Assembly: GCA_041675005.1 (NCBI GenBank)
Contig: JBAYUQ010000002.1
Span: 62,001 to 126,000, forward strand
Source of the DNA: PGYR01 sp041675005
GTDB taxonomy: Bacteria > Bacteroidota > Ignavibacteria > Kapaibacteriales > UBA2268
Reading direction: 5' to 3'
DNA length: 64,000 nucleotides
Shown here: positions 53,553 through 62,422 of the stretch, in pieces
How the letters are laid out: every line of letters starts with the position of its first letter
Numbering within the stretch: the stretch's first letter is position 1
Made by a program: the position numbers and the translations under genes
The notes under the pieces: generated by a model
Told to the model about the DNA's origin: nothing
Databases searched by the model: none
Seen by the model: the letters and a program-made list of their open reading frames with translations, nothing else

Positions 53553-54599
53553 ATGTCTAAAATATCAGCATTAAGTTATGTAATACTAATAAGCATTACA
53601 TTAACTTTCGTAAATGAAGCTTACTCACAACAAATGAATGGCTCGTATAGCTCATCTTACCTAAATAGAAATACATCTTCTAGAATAAACGCTATGGCTG
53701 GTGCATACACTGCGGTTGTAAACGACCCTAACTCTGTATTTATAAACCCTGCTGGTATTGGCTTTCTACTTAATAAACCAATGTTTGTAACGTCTGTGAG
53801 TATGCCTGGCATAGGAAGAGTACACTCTAGTTTAGCTTATGGTCAAGGGTTTGGAGAACACTTTGGTGTTGGACTTGGAATTAATTCTTTCACTTCTGGT
53901 CAATTCCAGGGACGTGACATTATGGGTAATCCTACTAGTAATATGCGTGATTGGCAATACTCCATGAACTTATCTGCTGCTTATTCAAGTGAAGACTATA
54001 GTTTTGGAGGAACATTCAAATATTTAGGTAGAGATTTACAAGGTAGCGGGACTAGTGCAAAAGGATTTGCATTTGATTTAGGAACAAAATTCAATGTTGC
54101 TGATTTATTCTCATTTGGCGCCGCAATACAGAATGTCGGTGCTACTTTGAAATGGAATACGCCTAATAGTACAGTAGATGAATTACCTTTAACTGTTAGA
54201 ACTGGCGTTGCAGTAGAGTTTGGATTGAACGACGAATCAGTAGAGCAAAGAACCTCAATTACAGGTGAAATAGACACGCTTTATATACCTGCAACAAAGT
54301 ATTTTTTACTTAGTTTTGATGCTATTTTTAGAGAAACTGACATTGCTCCTAGCTTCGTATTAGGTGCTGAGATTGTACCTACTGAGTTATTAGCTATTCG
54401 TGCTGGAGTAAATGTTTATGGTGAAGATAACGGAATTCCTACTCTTTTCCCTGTTAATATATGGGGTGCTGGTTTTAGTTTAAGACCTGATTTACAAAAT
54501 ACAGCTTTTGATTTGAATATAGATTATTCTGTATCTAATGAGTATATACTAGGTAGTGGTGTTACTCACCATATTTCAATAATTATTGACCTGAAATAG
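53553..54599 (+). CDS. PorV/PorQ-family outer-membrane protein
   Basis: A 348-residue beta-barrel protein with a signal peptide (cleavage after EAYSQ). The N-terminal signature SSRINAMAGAYTAVVNDPNS followed by VFINPAGIGF is typical of the PorV/PorQ (UPF0164-like) family. Repeated amphipathic beta strands follow to the end (HHISIIIDLK). Known: PorV shuttles T9SS cargo at the outer membrane; PorQ and other paralogues have related roles, and which one this is cannot be settled. It is last in the flhF operon. It overlaps the convergent rpe by 17 bp. Confidence 0.82.
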   Translation: MSKISALSYVILISITLTFVNEAYSQQMNGSYSSSYLNRNTSSRINAMAGAYTAVVNDPNSVFINPAGIGFLLNKPMFVTSVSMPGIGRVHSSLAYGQGFGEHFGVGLGINSFTSGQFQGRDIMGNPTSNMRDWQYSMNLSAAYSSEDYSFGGTFKYLGRDLQGSGTSAKGFAFDLGTKFNVADLFSFGAAIQNVGATLKWNTPNSTVDELPLTVRTGVAVEFGLNDESVEQRTSITGEIDTLYIPATKYFLLSFDAIFRETDIAPSFVLGAEIVPTELLAIRAGVNVYGEDNGIPTLFPVNIWGAGFSLRPDLQNTAFDLNIDYSVSNEYILGSGVTHHISIIIDLK

Positions 54600-55254
54600 C
54601 TGCTAATTTCATATCTTTGATATTTTGCTCAAAATTACCTTTGAATAGTCCAGAACCTGAGACTATCATATTAGCACCAGCGTCAACAACTTGATTTATA
54701 TTATCAATCTTAACTCCACCATCTACTTCGATTTCGACATGAGAAAGTCCGTTTGAATCAAGATAGTTTCTAAGTTTTCTACATTTATCTAAAAAACTAG
54801 TTATAAAACTCTGACCACCAAAACCCGGGTTAACTGACATCAATAGTATAAAGTCACAATACTCGGCTGCTTCATAGGCATATTGCAAAGGAGTAATTGG
54901 GTTTAAAACAACCCCAGCTTTACAATTTCTTTCTTTTATCTTTGATAATGTTCTGTGAAGGTGATTGCAAGTTTCAGCATGTACTGAAATATAATCTGCT
55001 CCTGCATCAGCAAAATCATCAATGAAATTGTCAGGATTGCTTATCATCAAATGGCAATCAATAGGAAGTGAAGAATGGGGTCTAATTGCTTTTACTATGA
55101 GTGGGCCAATCGTTATATTTGGTACAAAATGACCGTCCATAACATCTACATGAAGTATATCTGCCCCAAATTTCTCGCAATTCTTAACTTCTGTCTCTAA
55201 ATTAGAAAAATCACACGAAAGCAATGAAGGAGCTATTTTTAATTGGTTTACCAT
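54583..55254 (-). CDS. rpe: Ribulose-phosphate 3-epimerase
   Basis: A 223-residue TIM-barrel enzyme interconverting ribulose 5-phosphate and xylulose 5-phosphate. APSLLSCDFSNLETEV, HVDVMDGHFVPNITIGP, DCHLMISNPDNFI, MSVNPGFGGQSFI and EVDGGVKIDNI hold the metal and phosphate-binding residues. The length is normal. It is last of the minus-strand block after the Lon-family gene (sharing one base). It overlaps the PorV-like gene by 17 bp. Confidence 0.96.
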   Translation of the reverse strand: MVNQLKIAPSLLSCDFSNLETEVKNCEKFGADILHVDVMDGHFVPNITIGPLIVKAIRPHSSLPIDCHLMISNPDNFIDDFADAGADYISVHAETCNHLHRTLSKIKERNCKAGVVLNPITPLQYAYEAAEYCDFILLMSVNPGFGGQSFITSFLDKCRKLRNYLDSNGLSHVEIEVDGGVKIDNINQVVDAGANMIVSGSGLFKGNFEQNIKDMKLAAISGQ

Positions 55255-57704
55255 TATTTACTTTTCATAGTAGGTTTAGAATTTTCATAAAGTTCATTTA
55301 ACTTTCTATATACTTCAAATAGAAGAGTGCCTTTTTTATAATTCCCATCTCCATCTGGAATACCAAATTCTTTACCCATTAGTAATCTAGATCCATCTTC
55401 AATATTCTTTATTGAATGGATACTAAACTCATTTTTTCTAACAGATTCAATAATATCTTCACTTAGCATAAGATCATTCACATTCTGCTCAGGAATAATT
55501 ACACCTTGATTGCCAGTAAACCCTCGTGCTTTACATATCTCATAATAGCCCGTAATCTTATCATTTACACCACCAATCGGCTGGATATCACCCTTTTGGT
55601 TCATCGACCCAGTTATGGCTATCTGTTGAGTAATGGGTGTATGCGAGATTGCAGATAATAGAACGTAAATCTCAGCTGCAGAAGCTGAATCACCATCTAT
55701 ACCACCATAATTTTGCTCAAATGCAATAGAGGCAGATAAAGATAATGGTTTTTTCTGAGCAAATCTCTCCAAGAAGAAACCTTGAATTATTAAAATACCT
55801 TTATTATGAATAGAACCACTTAACTGTGCTTCTCTTTCTATATTTATTATACCTCTGTTTCCAGCTCCAATAGCAGCAGTTATTCTTGCTGGCTTACCGA
55901 ATGATGCTATACCAGTACTCATAACTGTAAGGCCATTTATTTGGCCCACTCTACTGCCTTCAGTATCAATTAGGGTACTTCCTTGAAGTATATAGTCAGT
56001 TATTTTCTGATCAATAAGATTATTTCTGAAGTTTCTTTGTTTTAGAGCTTCTATCACATATACTTCTGTAACTAACTTCTTATTATCTTGCTCTGCAAAA
56101 TATGAAGATTCACGCAGTAAATCTGCTATATCTGAGAATCTCAAAGTTATTCTATCTTGAGAACCAGCATGAGCTACAGACCATTCCAAGACCTCAGCTA
56201 CAGCTTTGGGTTTGAAATGCAAAAGATTTTCTTCATCACATTGTGCCGCTATAAAGCTTACAATACTGTCAAGCAATTCGTCTGATTTTGCAGTTTCAGA
56301 ATCGAATTGAGCAAGAATTTTAAATATCTTTTTGAATCCTTTTTCGTGTCTATAAAGATAATTATATAGTGATTGTCCACCAACAATAATTACTTTCACA
56401 TTTACTTTAATTGGCTCTGGCTTCATTTGGCTTTCGCTCACTTGAAGATAAGTAGCATAAGGTTGGATGTCTAATTTATCATAAAGAAGTACGTTCTTAA
56501 TAGCTTTCCACGATACTGCTTCAGAAAATAGATCATTGGCACTTACAATCAGATATCCTTGATCTGCTTGTAGTATAGAGCCAGCTTTCACTTTTGAAAA
56601 ATCTGTTCTCCAATATCCCTTAGTATCAATTATTTTTTCAAATGAACCAAAAAGATTACCATAAGTTGGATTATGTTCAATTACCACTGGTGCACAGACT
56701 GTTTCTGAATTATCTAATATAATATTAACAGTAAATTTATCAGTAACTTGTGTCTCGATATCTACATTCTTAGATCTAGATTGTGGGTTATTCGATTGTT
56801 CAGATGAAGGTAGAAAATACTTCACGTTGTCAAGTATAAACTCCTTTCCACTTTCTAAATAATCTTGAATTGCTATGTGTTTTTTATAAGTTTTATTTAA
56901 CTCTTTGAAACTAGCATTAATAATAGTCTCAGCAGTTTTTCTATCAAAACTAATAATCTCTTGATGGAATGTGTTAACCATTTCATTAGCAGATTCAGCT
57001 AATTCAATAAGTTCTTCATGTAGTTTATTGTAATCTTCTGCACGTTGGGTCGCTTCCTTTTCGGTTAATTTCTTTTCTTTCACTAACGAATCAAGTGATT
57101 CAACTTTATATGCTTTACCATCAACTAGAACGAATATTTCAGGTTCTGGACTGCCTTTTGGATTCTCTATTTGCCCTCTAACAAATCCTTTTTTCTTCAG
57201 TTTATCATCAAATACATCTACCAAGTTCTTTTCAGATTCTTGATAAGTTTCAATTACTTTTTTTCTTTTAGAGGTATATGGATCTTCTTCAAATACGCTT
57301 GTTAATCTTTCTAATAGATGGGTTATAGACTCATGCATTTTCTTAGAGAAGCCACAAGCTCCACCTTTTTCAAACTTTAGTAATTTTGGTCGGGACTCGT
57401 CTGTAAAATTGTTAACATAGCAGTAATCAAATAGTTCAGGGCAATTCCCTTTACGTTGAGATTTTTCAAGCATCCGTTTTACAGTCGTCATACGACCAGT
57501 ACCTGAAAGACCAGTTACAAATATATTGTATCCACGGCTTCCACGTAAATCAGCTCCAAGCTCTATGGCCTGGATAGCTCTTGGTTGACCAACTATACAA
57601 TCTAGAGGATCTACTTCTTTTGTAGAACGAAAATTTAGTTTCTTTAAATCAATTTGCCATTTTAATTGGCTCGGCTTCAGTTTTATTGCTTTAGGTTTAA
57701 CCAC
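55254..57704 (-). CDS. Lon-family ATP-dependent protease (AAA_32/LonB-like)
   Basis: An 816-residue protein. A degenerate P-loop GLSGTGRMT lies near residue 65. A long helical insertion follows (about 120-290), then an AAA-like region (VIVGGQSLYNYLYRHEKGFK). The C-terminal Lon protease domain has the Ser-Lys dyad S673 (DGDSASAAEIY) and K716 (PIGGVNDKITG). The arrangement matches the YcbZ/LonB-like group rather than classical Lon. The P-loop lysine is replaced by arginine (GTGR), as in relatives. It lies 14 bp after nuoI, so it may be transcribed with the complex I genes. Confidence 0.85.
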   Translation of the reverse strand: MVKPKAIKLKPSQLKWQIDLKKLNFRSTKEVDPLDCIVGQPRAIQAIELGADLRGSRGYNIFVTGLSGTGRMTTVKRMLEKSQRKGNCPELFDYCYVNNFTDESRPKLLKFEKGGACGFSKKMHESITHLLERLTSVFEEDPYTSKRKKVIETYQESEKNLVDVFDDKLKKKGFVRGQIENPKGSPEPEIFVLVDGKAYKVESLDSLVKEKKLTEKEATQRAEDYNKLHEELIELAESANEMVNTFHQEIISFDRKTAETIINASFKELNKTYKKHIAIQDYLESGKEFILDNVKYFLPSSEQSNNPQSRSKNVDIETQVTDKFTVNIILDNSETVCAPVVIEHNPTYGNLFGSFEKIIDTKGYWRTDFSKVKAGSILQADQGYLIVSANDLFSEAVSWKAIKNVLLYDKLDIQPYATYLQVSESQMKPEPIKVNVKVIIVGGQSLYNYLYRHEKGFKKIFKILAQFDSETAKSDELLDSIVSFIAAQCDEENLLHFKPKAVAEVLEWSVAHAGSQDRITLRFSDIADLLRESSYFAEQDNKKLVTEVYVIEALKQRNFRNNLIDQKITDYILQGSTLIDTEGSRVGQINGLTVMSTGIASFGKPARITAAIGAGNRGIINIEREAQLSGSIHNKGILIIQGFFLERFAQKKPLSLSASIAFEQNYGGIDGDSASAAEIYVLLSAISHTPITQQIAITGSMNQKGDIQPIGGVNDKITGYYEICKARGFTGNQGVIIPEQNVNDLMLSEDIIESVRKNEFSIHSIKNIEDGSRLLMGKEFGIPDGDGNYKKGTLLFEVYRKLNELYENSKPTMKSK

Positions 57705-57718
57705 TTGCTTCCACCATA

Positions 57719-58219
57719 CTATTTATATTGTCTTAAAAACTCAAGTCTATCTTGAAGTTTTGCTTTGGGTACAAGAAGTTCTTCCTTGCCTAATATTGCT
57801 TCTTGAGGACTAGTATAGACTATTTCGTAGTCCTTACTCATCACAATTGCTTCTTCTGGACATACTTCTTCGCAAAAGGCACAGAAGATACAACGTAACA
57901 TATTTATTTCGAATTTTTCAGGATATCTTTCCTTTTCTAATGGAGTTTCGCCTGCTTGTACTTCGATTGCTAATGCTGGGCAAACTCTTGCGCATAGACC
58001 ACATGCAACGCAACGCTCTCCCCCATCTTCTTCAACTAATACAGGTCTCCCTCTGAATGAACCTGTTGGTTCCCATCTTTGTTCGGGATACTGTCTGACG
58101 AAGTCTTTAGGTTTAAACATTTGTCTTAGTGTGATACCAAGTCCACGTGCTATTTCTGGGATATACATTTTTTCCCAAAACGTGAGTCTTTCTGCTTCTG
58201 TATTTTTTGTGTTATTCAT
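57719..58219 (-). CDS. nuoI: NADH-quinone oxidoreductase subunit I
   Basis: A 166-residue ferredoxin-like subunit in the connecting part of complex I. Two [4Fe-4S] motifs are visible: C70, C73, C76, C80 and C110, C113, C116, C120. The N-terminal amphipathic segment (LGITLRQMFKPKDF) matches the family. It lies 21 bp after nuoH. Confidence 0.96.
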   Translation of the reverse strand: MNNTKNTEAERLTFWEKMYIPEIARGLGITLRQMFKPKDFVRQYPEQRWEPTGSFRGRPVLVEEDGGERCVACGLCARVCPALAIEVQAGETPLEKERYPEKFEINMLRCIFCAFCEEVCPEEAIVMSKDYEIVYTSPQEAILGKEELLVPKAKLQDRLEFLRQYK

Positions 58220-58240
58220 TTTATTATTATTTTATTAAGA

Positions 58241-59305
58241 TTATAAACCGAAGAATATAATAACAGCTGCTGTTACAAATAAGTTGACTATTGAAAGTGG
58301 TAGTAAAACTTTCCATCCTAAATTCATAAGTTGGTCATATCTGAATCTTGGAACTGTCCATCTAACCCAAATAAAGAATACTATAAAGAACATTAATTTT
58401 GCAAAGAATGAACCAAATTGTAATAATGCCCTAGTCCAAGTACCTTCTATTAGTCCTAGTGAATCCCAAAACTCTGGGAAAGGTAAACTCCATCCACCAA
58501 AGTATAGCAATGCAATAAATGCTGATGCGGTTGCCATATTAGCATATTCAGCTAGGAAGAACATACCAAACTTCATACCACTATACTCAGTATTGTATCC
58601 ACCTACTAGCTCTGGCTCTGCTTCAGGCAAATCGAAAGGAGTTCTGTTCGTTTCAGCAAAAGATGCAACTAAGAATATTATGAAACCTAATGGCTGTAAG
58701 AAAACTAACCATCTAAGTCCAAACCAAGCGTCTCGTTGGAATATTATTATTTCATTCAAATTAAGAGTGCCAGTAATCAATATTACTCCTATCAATGATA
58801 ATCCCATAGACAGTTCGTAGGAGATCATCTGTGCAGCTGAACGCAAACCACCAAGTAGAGAATACTTTGAATTTGATGCCCAACCCGCAAGAGTAATACC
58901 ATATACACCGATAGAAGTCATAGCCAATATAAATAGAACACCAATATTAATATTCGGTGCTATACCCCAATAAACTGTTCTCTCACCAATAGTAACATAG
59001 TGTGCATAAGGTATAACCGCATAAACACCAATAGCTACTGCTAAAGTAAGAAATGGTGCAAATCTGTGAAAACCTTGATGAGCAGCTTTGGGAACCAAAT
59101 CCTCTTTCATAAATAGCTTTATAACATCGGCAATTGGTTGCAAAAGTCCAAATGGTCCAACTCTATTAGGACCAACACGATTTTGAATCCAAGCGGAAAT
59201 TTTCCTTTCTAAATAAACTTCTACGGAGGCCATTACTAATACTATATTAACAATAATAGCAGCTTTTATTCCAAATTCAACTAGTGTAAACGTTAAATCG
59301 CTCAT
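58241..59305 (-). CDS. nuoH: NADH-quinone oxidoreductase subunit H
   Basis: A 354-residue membrane subunit at the quinone-binding junction, with eight membrane helices expected. Family signatures are YLERKISAWIQNRVGPNRVG, FGLLQPIADVIKLFMKED, and AETNRTPFDLPEAEPELVGG with the conserved acidic quinone-channel residues. The length is normal. It lies 7 bp after nuoG. Confidence 0.97.
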   Translation of the reverse strand: MSDLTFTLVEFGIKAAIIVNIVLVMASVEVYLERKISAWIQNRVGPNRVGPFGLLQPIADVIKLFMKEDLVPKAAHQGFHRFAPFLTLAVAIGVYAVIPYAHYVTIGERTVYWGIAPNINIGVLFILAMTSIGVYGITLAGWASNSKYSLLGGLRSAAQMISYELSMGLSLIGVILITGTLNLNEIIIFQRDAWFGLRWLVFLQPLGFIIFLVASFAETNRTPFDLPEAEPELVGGYNTEYSGMKFGMFFLAEYANMATASAFIALLYFGGWSLPFPEFWDSLGLIEGTWTRALLQFGSFFAKLMFFIVFFIWVRWTVPRFRYDQLMNLGWKVLLPLSIVNLFVTAAVIIFFGL

Positions 59306-59312
59306 AATCTAT

Positions 59313-61112
59313 TTAGCCTTTATATTTAACTATTTTTTGTGTTTGTTGTGGTTTCAAATAATGTGAAATATAATTTACTTCTTTAGGGTCTGGATTGTTT
59401 CCTTTTCCTAATACTAAACCTTGATATTCATCAAGCTTATTATAATCCATCTCATTGAAATTTGTATAATTACCTGCTATTTCATCAAATATTTGAGATG
59501 ATTTAGAATAGTTCCAATCTTTACCTAATTCTCTAGCAATTTTTTGAAGTATCTTCCAACTTTGTTTTGAATCTCTGACTTCGTGATTAGTCCATCGGTC
59601 ATTATCTGCACCTAATTTATCTAATCTACTCATCTTCATACCCATAAATCTATAATTTTCTTTAGTAACTAATGCAGGGGTAAAATGTTGTACTCGTCCA
59701 TCTAGATTAGTATAAGTACCTTCTATTTCTGCAAAAGTTGAAGCTGGTAGAACCACATCGGCAAAACTATTTATTTTCTTATTTGAGTTATAAGAATGAA
59801 CTGCAAGGAAACTTAAATTAGCCAATTGTTCTAGTATTTCTGGATAATCTTCGAAGTCCTCTTCCATAGCGTACATAGCACGTATTTCGCCATTCTTCAA
59901 TTTAGTTACTAATTCATCAGCTTTAATTTTTGATTCTTTTCCTAAACCTAATTCTTCAACTCCTTTTGTATTCGGAGTCATGTCAGAGACACCTAATAAA
60001 TCATCTTTACGAGAATCATCAGTATGTGCAAAGTAAAGTACATTCTTAGTATTAGCTATTTCAATAGCAAATCTATTAAAAATATAATTATCTTCATTAG
60101 TCGCTTTAGAAGAAGCAACAAAAACTATTTGATCGCCACTAAAGTTATTCAACTTACTAGCAGAAAATTTAATAGCTTCTTCCCATTCAACTTCTTCTAA
60201 AATACTATCCTTATTAATAAGTGGTTTGGTAACACGGTTCTTGTTGACGAAATCATAACTCAAACGAGCATCATCTCTAACCCAATATTTATTCACGTAT
60301 ATGTTGTTACGAGGGGTTATACGCATTATCTCATTATTCCGAACACCTAGATTAATATTAGTTCCAGTACCGTCAAAATGTGATATACTTTCATTAGATG
60401 AAAGTTCCCATACTCTAGCTTCGAATCTGAAATCTGGACTAGTCAATGCACCTACTGGGCATATATCGATAACATTCATTGAATATGGAGAATCAAAAGT
60501 AGTTCCATCGAATAGCTCGATAGTTACATGATCACCCCTCTGAACAAATGTAAGTACATCTTGTTTTGCAACTTCTTGTGCAAATCGAATGCATCGAGAA
60601 CAAGAGATACATCTTTCGGCATCGAACACAACATTCGGCCCCCAAACTTGACGCTTAGGTTTATGATTTTTTTCTTCTTCGAATCTACTTTGTCCTGCAG
60701 AGTGCTTGAATGAATACTCTTGTAATTTACATTCACCTGCTTCATCGCATATCGGGCAATCAAGTGGATGATTGATTAGCAAGAACTCCATTACAGCTTC
60801 TTGTCCTTCAATCGCTTCATCAGAAATAGATTTTACCACCATACCGTCTTGGACTGGTGACCCACAAGCAATTTGCAATTTAGGAATAAAGTTTATTTTT
60901 TTATTTCCATTTTCATCTAGTTCAAAATTCCCTTCTCTATCTCTAGCAGGCATTCCAACCTGAACTAAGCACATACGACAATTACCAGCAACTGATAATT
61001 CAGGGTGCCAACAGAAATGTGGAACGTCTATCCCATTGTCATAGGCCGCTTCGATTATTGTTTTTCCGGGCTTTGTTTCTATAAGCTGGCCATCAAATTC
61101 AAATTGAGGCAT
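59313..61112 (-). CDS. nuoG: NADH-quinone oxidoreductase subunit G
   Basis: A 599-residue peripheral-arm subunit. The [2Fe-2S] ligands are C34, C45, C48 and C83. The histidine-ligated cluster uses H115, C119, C122 and C128. A further [4Fe-4S] cluster uses C168, C171, C174 and C218. The C-terminal half is molybdopterin-oxidoreductase-like but shortened (from about 240), so the protein is much shorter than the roughly 900-residue form of E. coli. The ribosome-binding site GGAGAAGG (61117-61124 on the minus strand) precedes the ATG. The 102-bp gap upstream is AT-rich and probably carries the promoter. Confidence 0.95.
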   Translation of the reverse strand: MPQFEFDGQLIETKPGKTIIEAAYDNGIDVPHFCWHPELSVAGNCRMCLVQVGMPARDREGNFELDENGNKKINFIPKLQIACGSPVQDGMVVKSISDEAIEGQEAVMEFLLINHPLDCPICDEAGECKLQEYSFKHSAGQSRFEEEKNHKPKRQVWGPNVVFDAERCISCSRCIRFAQEVAKQDVLTFVQRGDHVTIELFDGTTFDSPYSMNVIDICPVGALTSPDFRFEARVWELSSNESISHFDGTGTNINLGVRNNEIMRITPRNNIYVNKYWVRDDARLSYDFVNKNRVTKPLINKDSILEEVEWEEAIKFSASKLNNFSGDQIVFVASSKATNEDNYIFNRFAIEIANTKNVLYFAHTDDSRKDDLLGVSDMTPNTKGVEELGLGKESKIKADELVTKLKNGEIRAMYAMEEDFEDYPEILEQLANLSFLAVHSYNSNKKINSFADVVLPASTFAEIEGTYTNLDGRVQHFTPALVTKENYRFMGMKMSRLDKLGADNDRWTNHEVRDSKQSWKILQKIARELGKDWNYSKSSQIFDEIAGNYTNFNEMDYNKLDEYQGLVLGKGNNPDPKEVNYISHYLKPQQTQKIVKYKG

Positions 61113-61214
61113 TTTACCTTCTCCAGATTATATATTTATTAAGGTTTCAAAATATTGTTATAAAACCTTTGCAAAATACAATTTTTTTTGAAATTTTATA
61201 GAATTGTTCAGAAT

Positions 61215-61829
61215 TTATATTGCAAATTGTGCTTTTTCAGCAATTCTCCATAGCAATTGACCTGCAAAATGAATTCTATAATACTCTTTACCTAGATAAA
61301 CGCTATCAATATTTGTATTCATTGTATTCATTCTAACTAAATCTGAAGTATTACATAATGAGTTTATTATTGAAATTTTTGTTTCTCCATAATACTCAAT
61401 ATTCTCTAATCTAGTATTTTTAAAGTCTATCATAACCCTAGAGTATTCATTCAAATTATAATCAGAAATTGCAGATAATTGTATTATTGGAATAGATGTG
61501 GGGAGTGAGTTTATTCTTTCGATTGGTACAAATATTCTACTAAATCTTGTTTCCGATATATGTTTTAATAGAGATTGGTTTTTGGTAATTGTAATCAATT
61601 GGATAGGGATGTCAAGTATATCTTGTATTTGACTAACTGTATTGAGAGATTCAATACTCTCATCAATTTGAAAAAGAATGGACTTATTATTCTCTTCTCT
61701 GAATAATTTTGCCAATTCTAAAGGGTTGTCCTTGAACATTGAGTCGAGTTTCTCGAATCCAGGTAACCCACTAATAGTATACTTAGATTTACCATTTTCG
61801 AGGTAAATTGTAGGAATAGTTAAAATCAT
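61215..61829 (-). CDS. HisA-like TIM-barrel remnant, probably non-catalytic
   Basis: A 204-residue protein. Its first half follows the HisA pattern: IPTIYLENGKSKYT (HisA: PAIDLxxGKxVR), then DNPLELAKLFREE, an ILFQIDE strand and DIPIQL. The catalytic aspartate of the first strand is replaced by Y9. The phosphate-loop motif GGGIR is replaced by ITITKN. It is about 35-40 residues shorter than HisA. Isomerase activity is unlikely. No other his gene is nearby. Its start overlaps the ruvA stop by 4 bp, so it is translationally coupled to a Holliday-junction protein. The function is unknown; a phosphosugar-binding or structural role is a guess. Confidence 0.6.
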   Translation of the reverse strand: MILTIPTIYLENGKSKYTISGLPGFEKLDSMFKDNPLELAKLFREENNKSILFQIDESIESLNTVSQIQDILDIPIQLITITKNQSLLKHISETRFSRIFVPIERINSLPTSIPIIQLSAISDYNLNEYSRVMIDFKNTRLENIEYYGETKISIINSLCNTSDLVRMNTMNTNIDSVYLGKEYYRIHFAGQLLWRIAEKAQFAI

Positions 61830-62422
61830 TTTAAAGTAAATTTCAATGCTAATTTTATCAAATCTTCAGATGAATAACTATCACTATCTATTTGCTTCAA
61901 TGCTGAATTAACCGCTTTAGTAGACATAGATTTGTTGTACCCTAGACTTTCTAGCGCAAGTGTAGCTTCTTCTACTGAATCATTTCTTGGTAAAGTACTA
62001 CCTTCTTCATGTATTGATATCTTAGCAAATTTATCTTTTAGCTCTAATATTAACCTCTCAGCAGTCTTTTTACCAATACCTGGTAGTTTCTGTAACAATG
62101 ATGTATTAGCAGTTAGAATAGCAGATTTGAAATCATTTAGCGATATACCTGAAAGAATACCTATCCCACTTTTGGGCCCAATGCCAGATACAGAAATTAA
62201 CAATCTAAATAATTGTCTCTCGCTCTCTGAATGAAAGCCATAAAGTGTAATACTATCTTCTCTCACAATCATTTCTGTATAAATGAAAACTTCTTTGTCT
62301 AGTAAAGGAAGATTCTCAAATGTATTCATAGATATGTGTAAGTAATATCCAATACCACCAACATCTATTACAATAGAAGTTGGTGATTTTTGAATTAATT
62401 TTCCTTTCAAACAAGTAATCAT
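61826..62422 (-). CDS. ruvA: Holliday junction branch migration protein RuvA
   Basis: A 198-residue DNA-binding protein that forms the RuvAB branch-migration complex. Domain I is an OB fold (MITCLKGKLIQKSPTSIVID, GIGYYLHIS). Domain II has two helix-hairpin-helix motifs (ISGIGPKSGIGILSG and LPGIGKKTAERLILELKDK). Domain III (about 150-198, VEEATLALESLGYNKSM) contacts RuvB. The length is typical. It shares one base with the upstream T9SS protein gene and overlaps the HisA-like gene by 4 bp; ruvB and ruvC are not in the window. Confidence 0.95.
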   Translation of the reverse strand: MITCLKGKLIQKSPTSIVIDVGGIGYYLHISMNTFENLPLLDKEVFIYTEMIVREDSITLYGFHSESERQLFRLLISVSGIGPKSGIGILSGISLNDFKSAILTANTSLLQKLPGIGKKTAERLILELKDKFAKISIHEEGSTLPRNDSVEEATLALESLGYNKSMSTKAVNSALKQIDSDSYSSEDLIKLALKFTLK

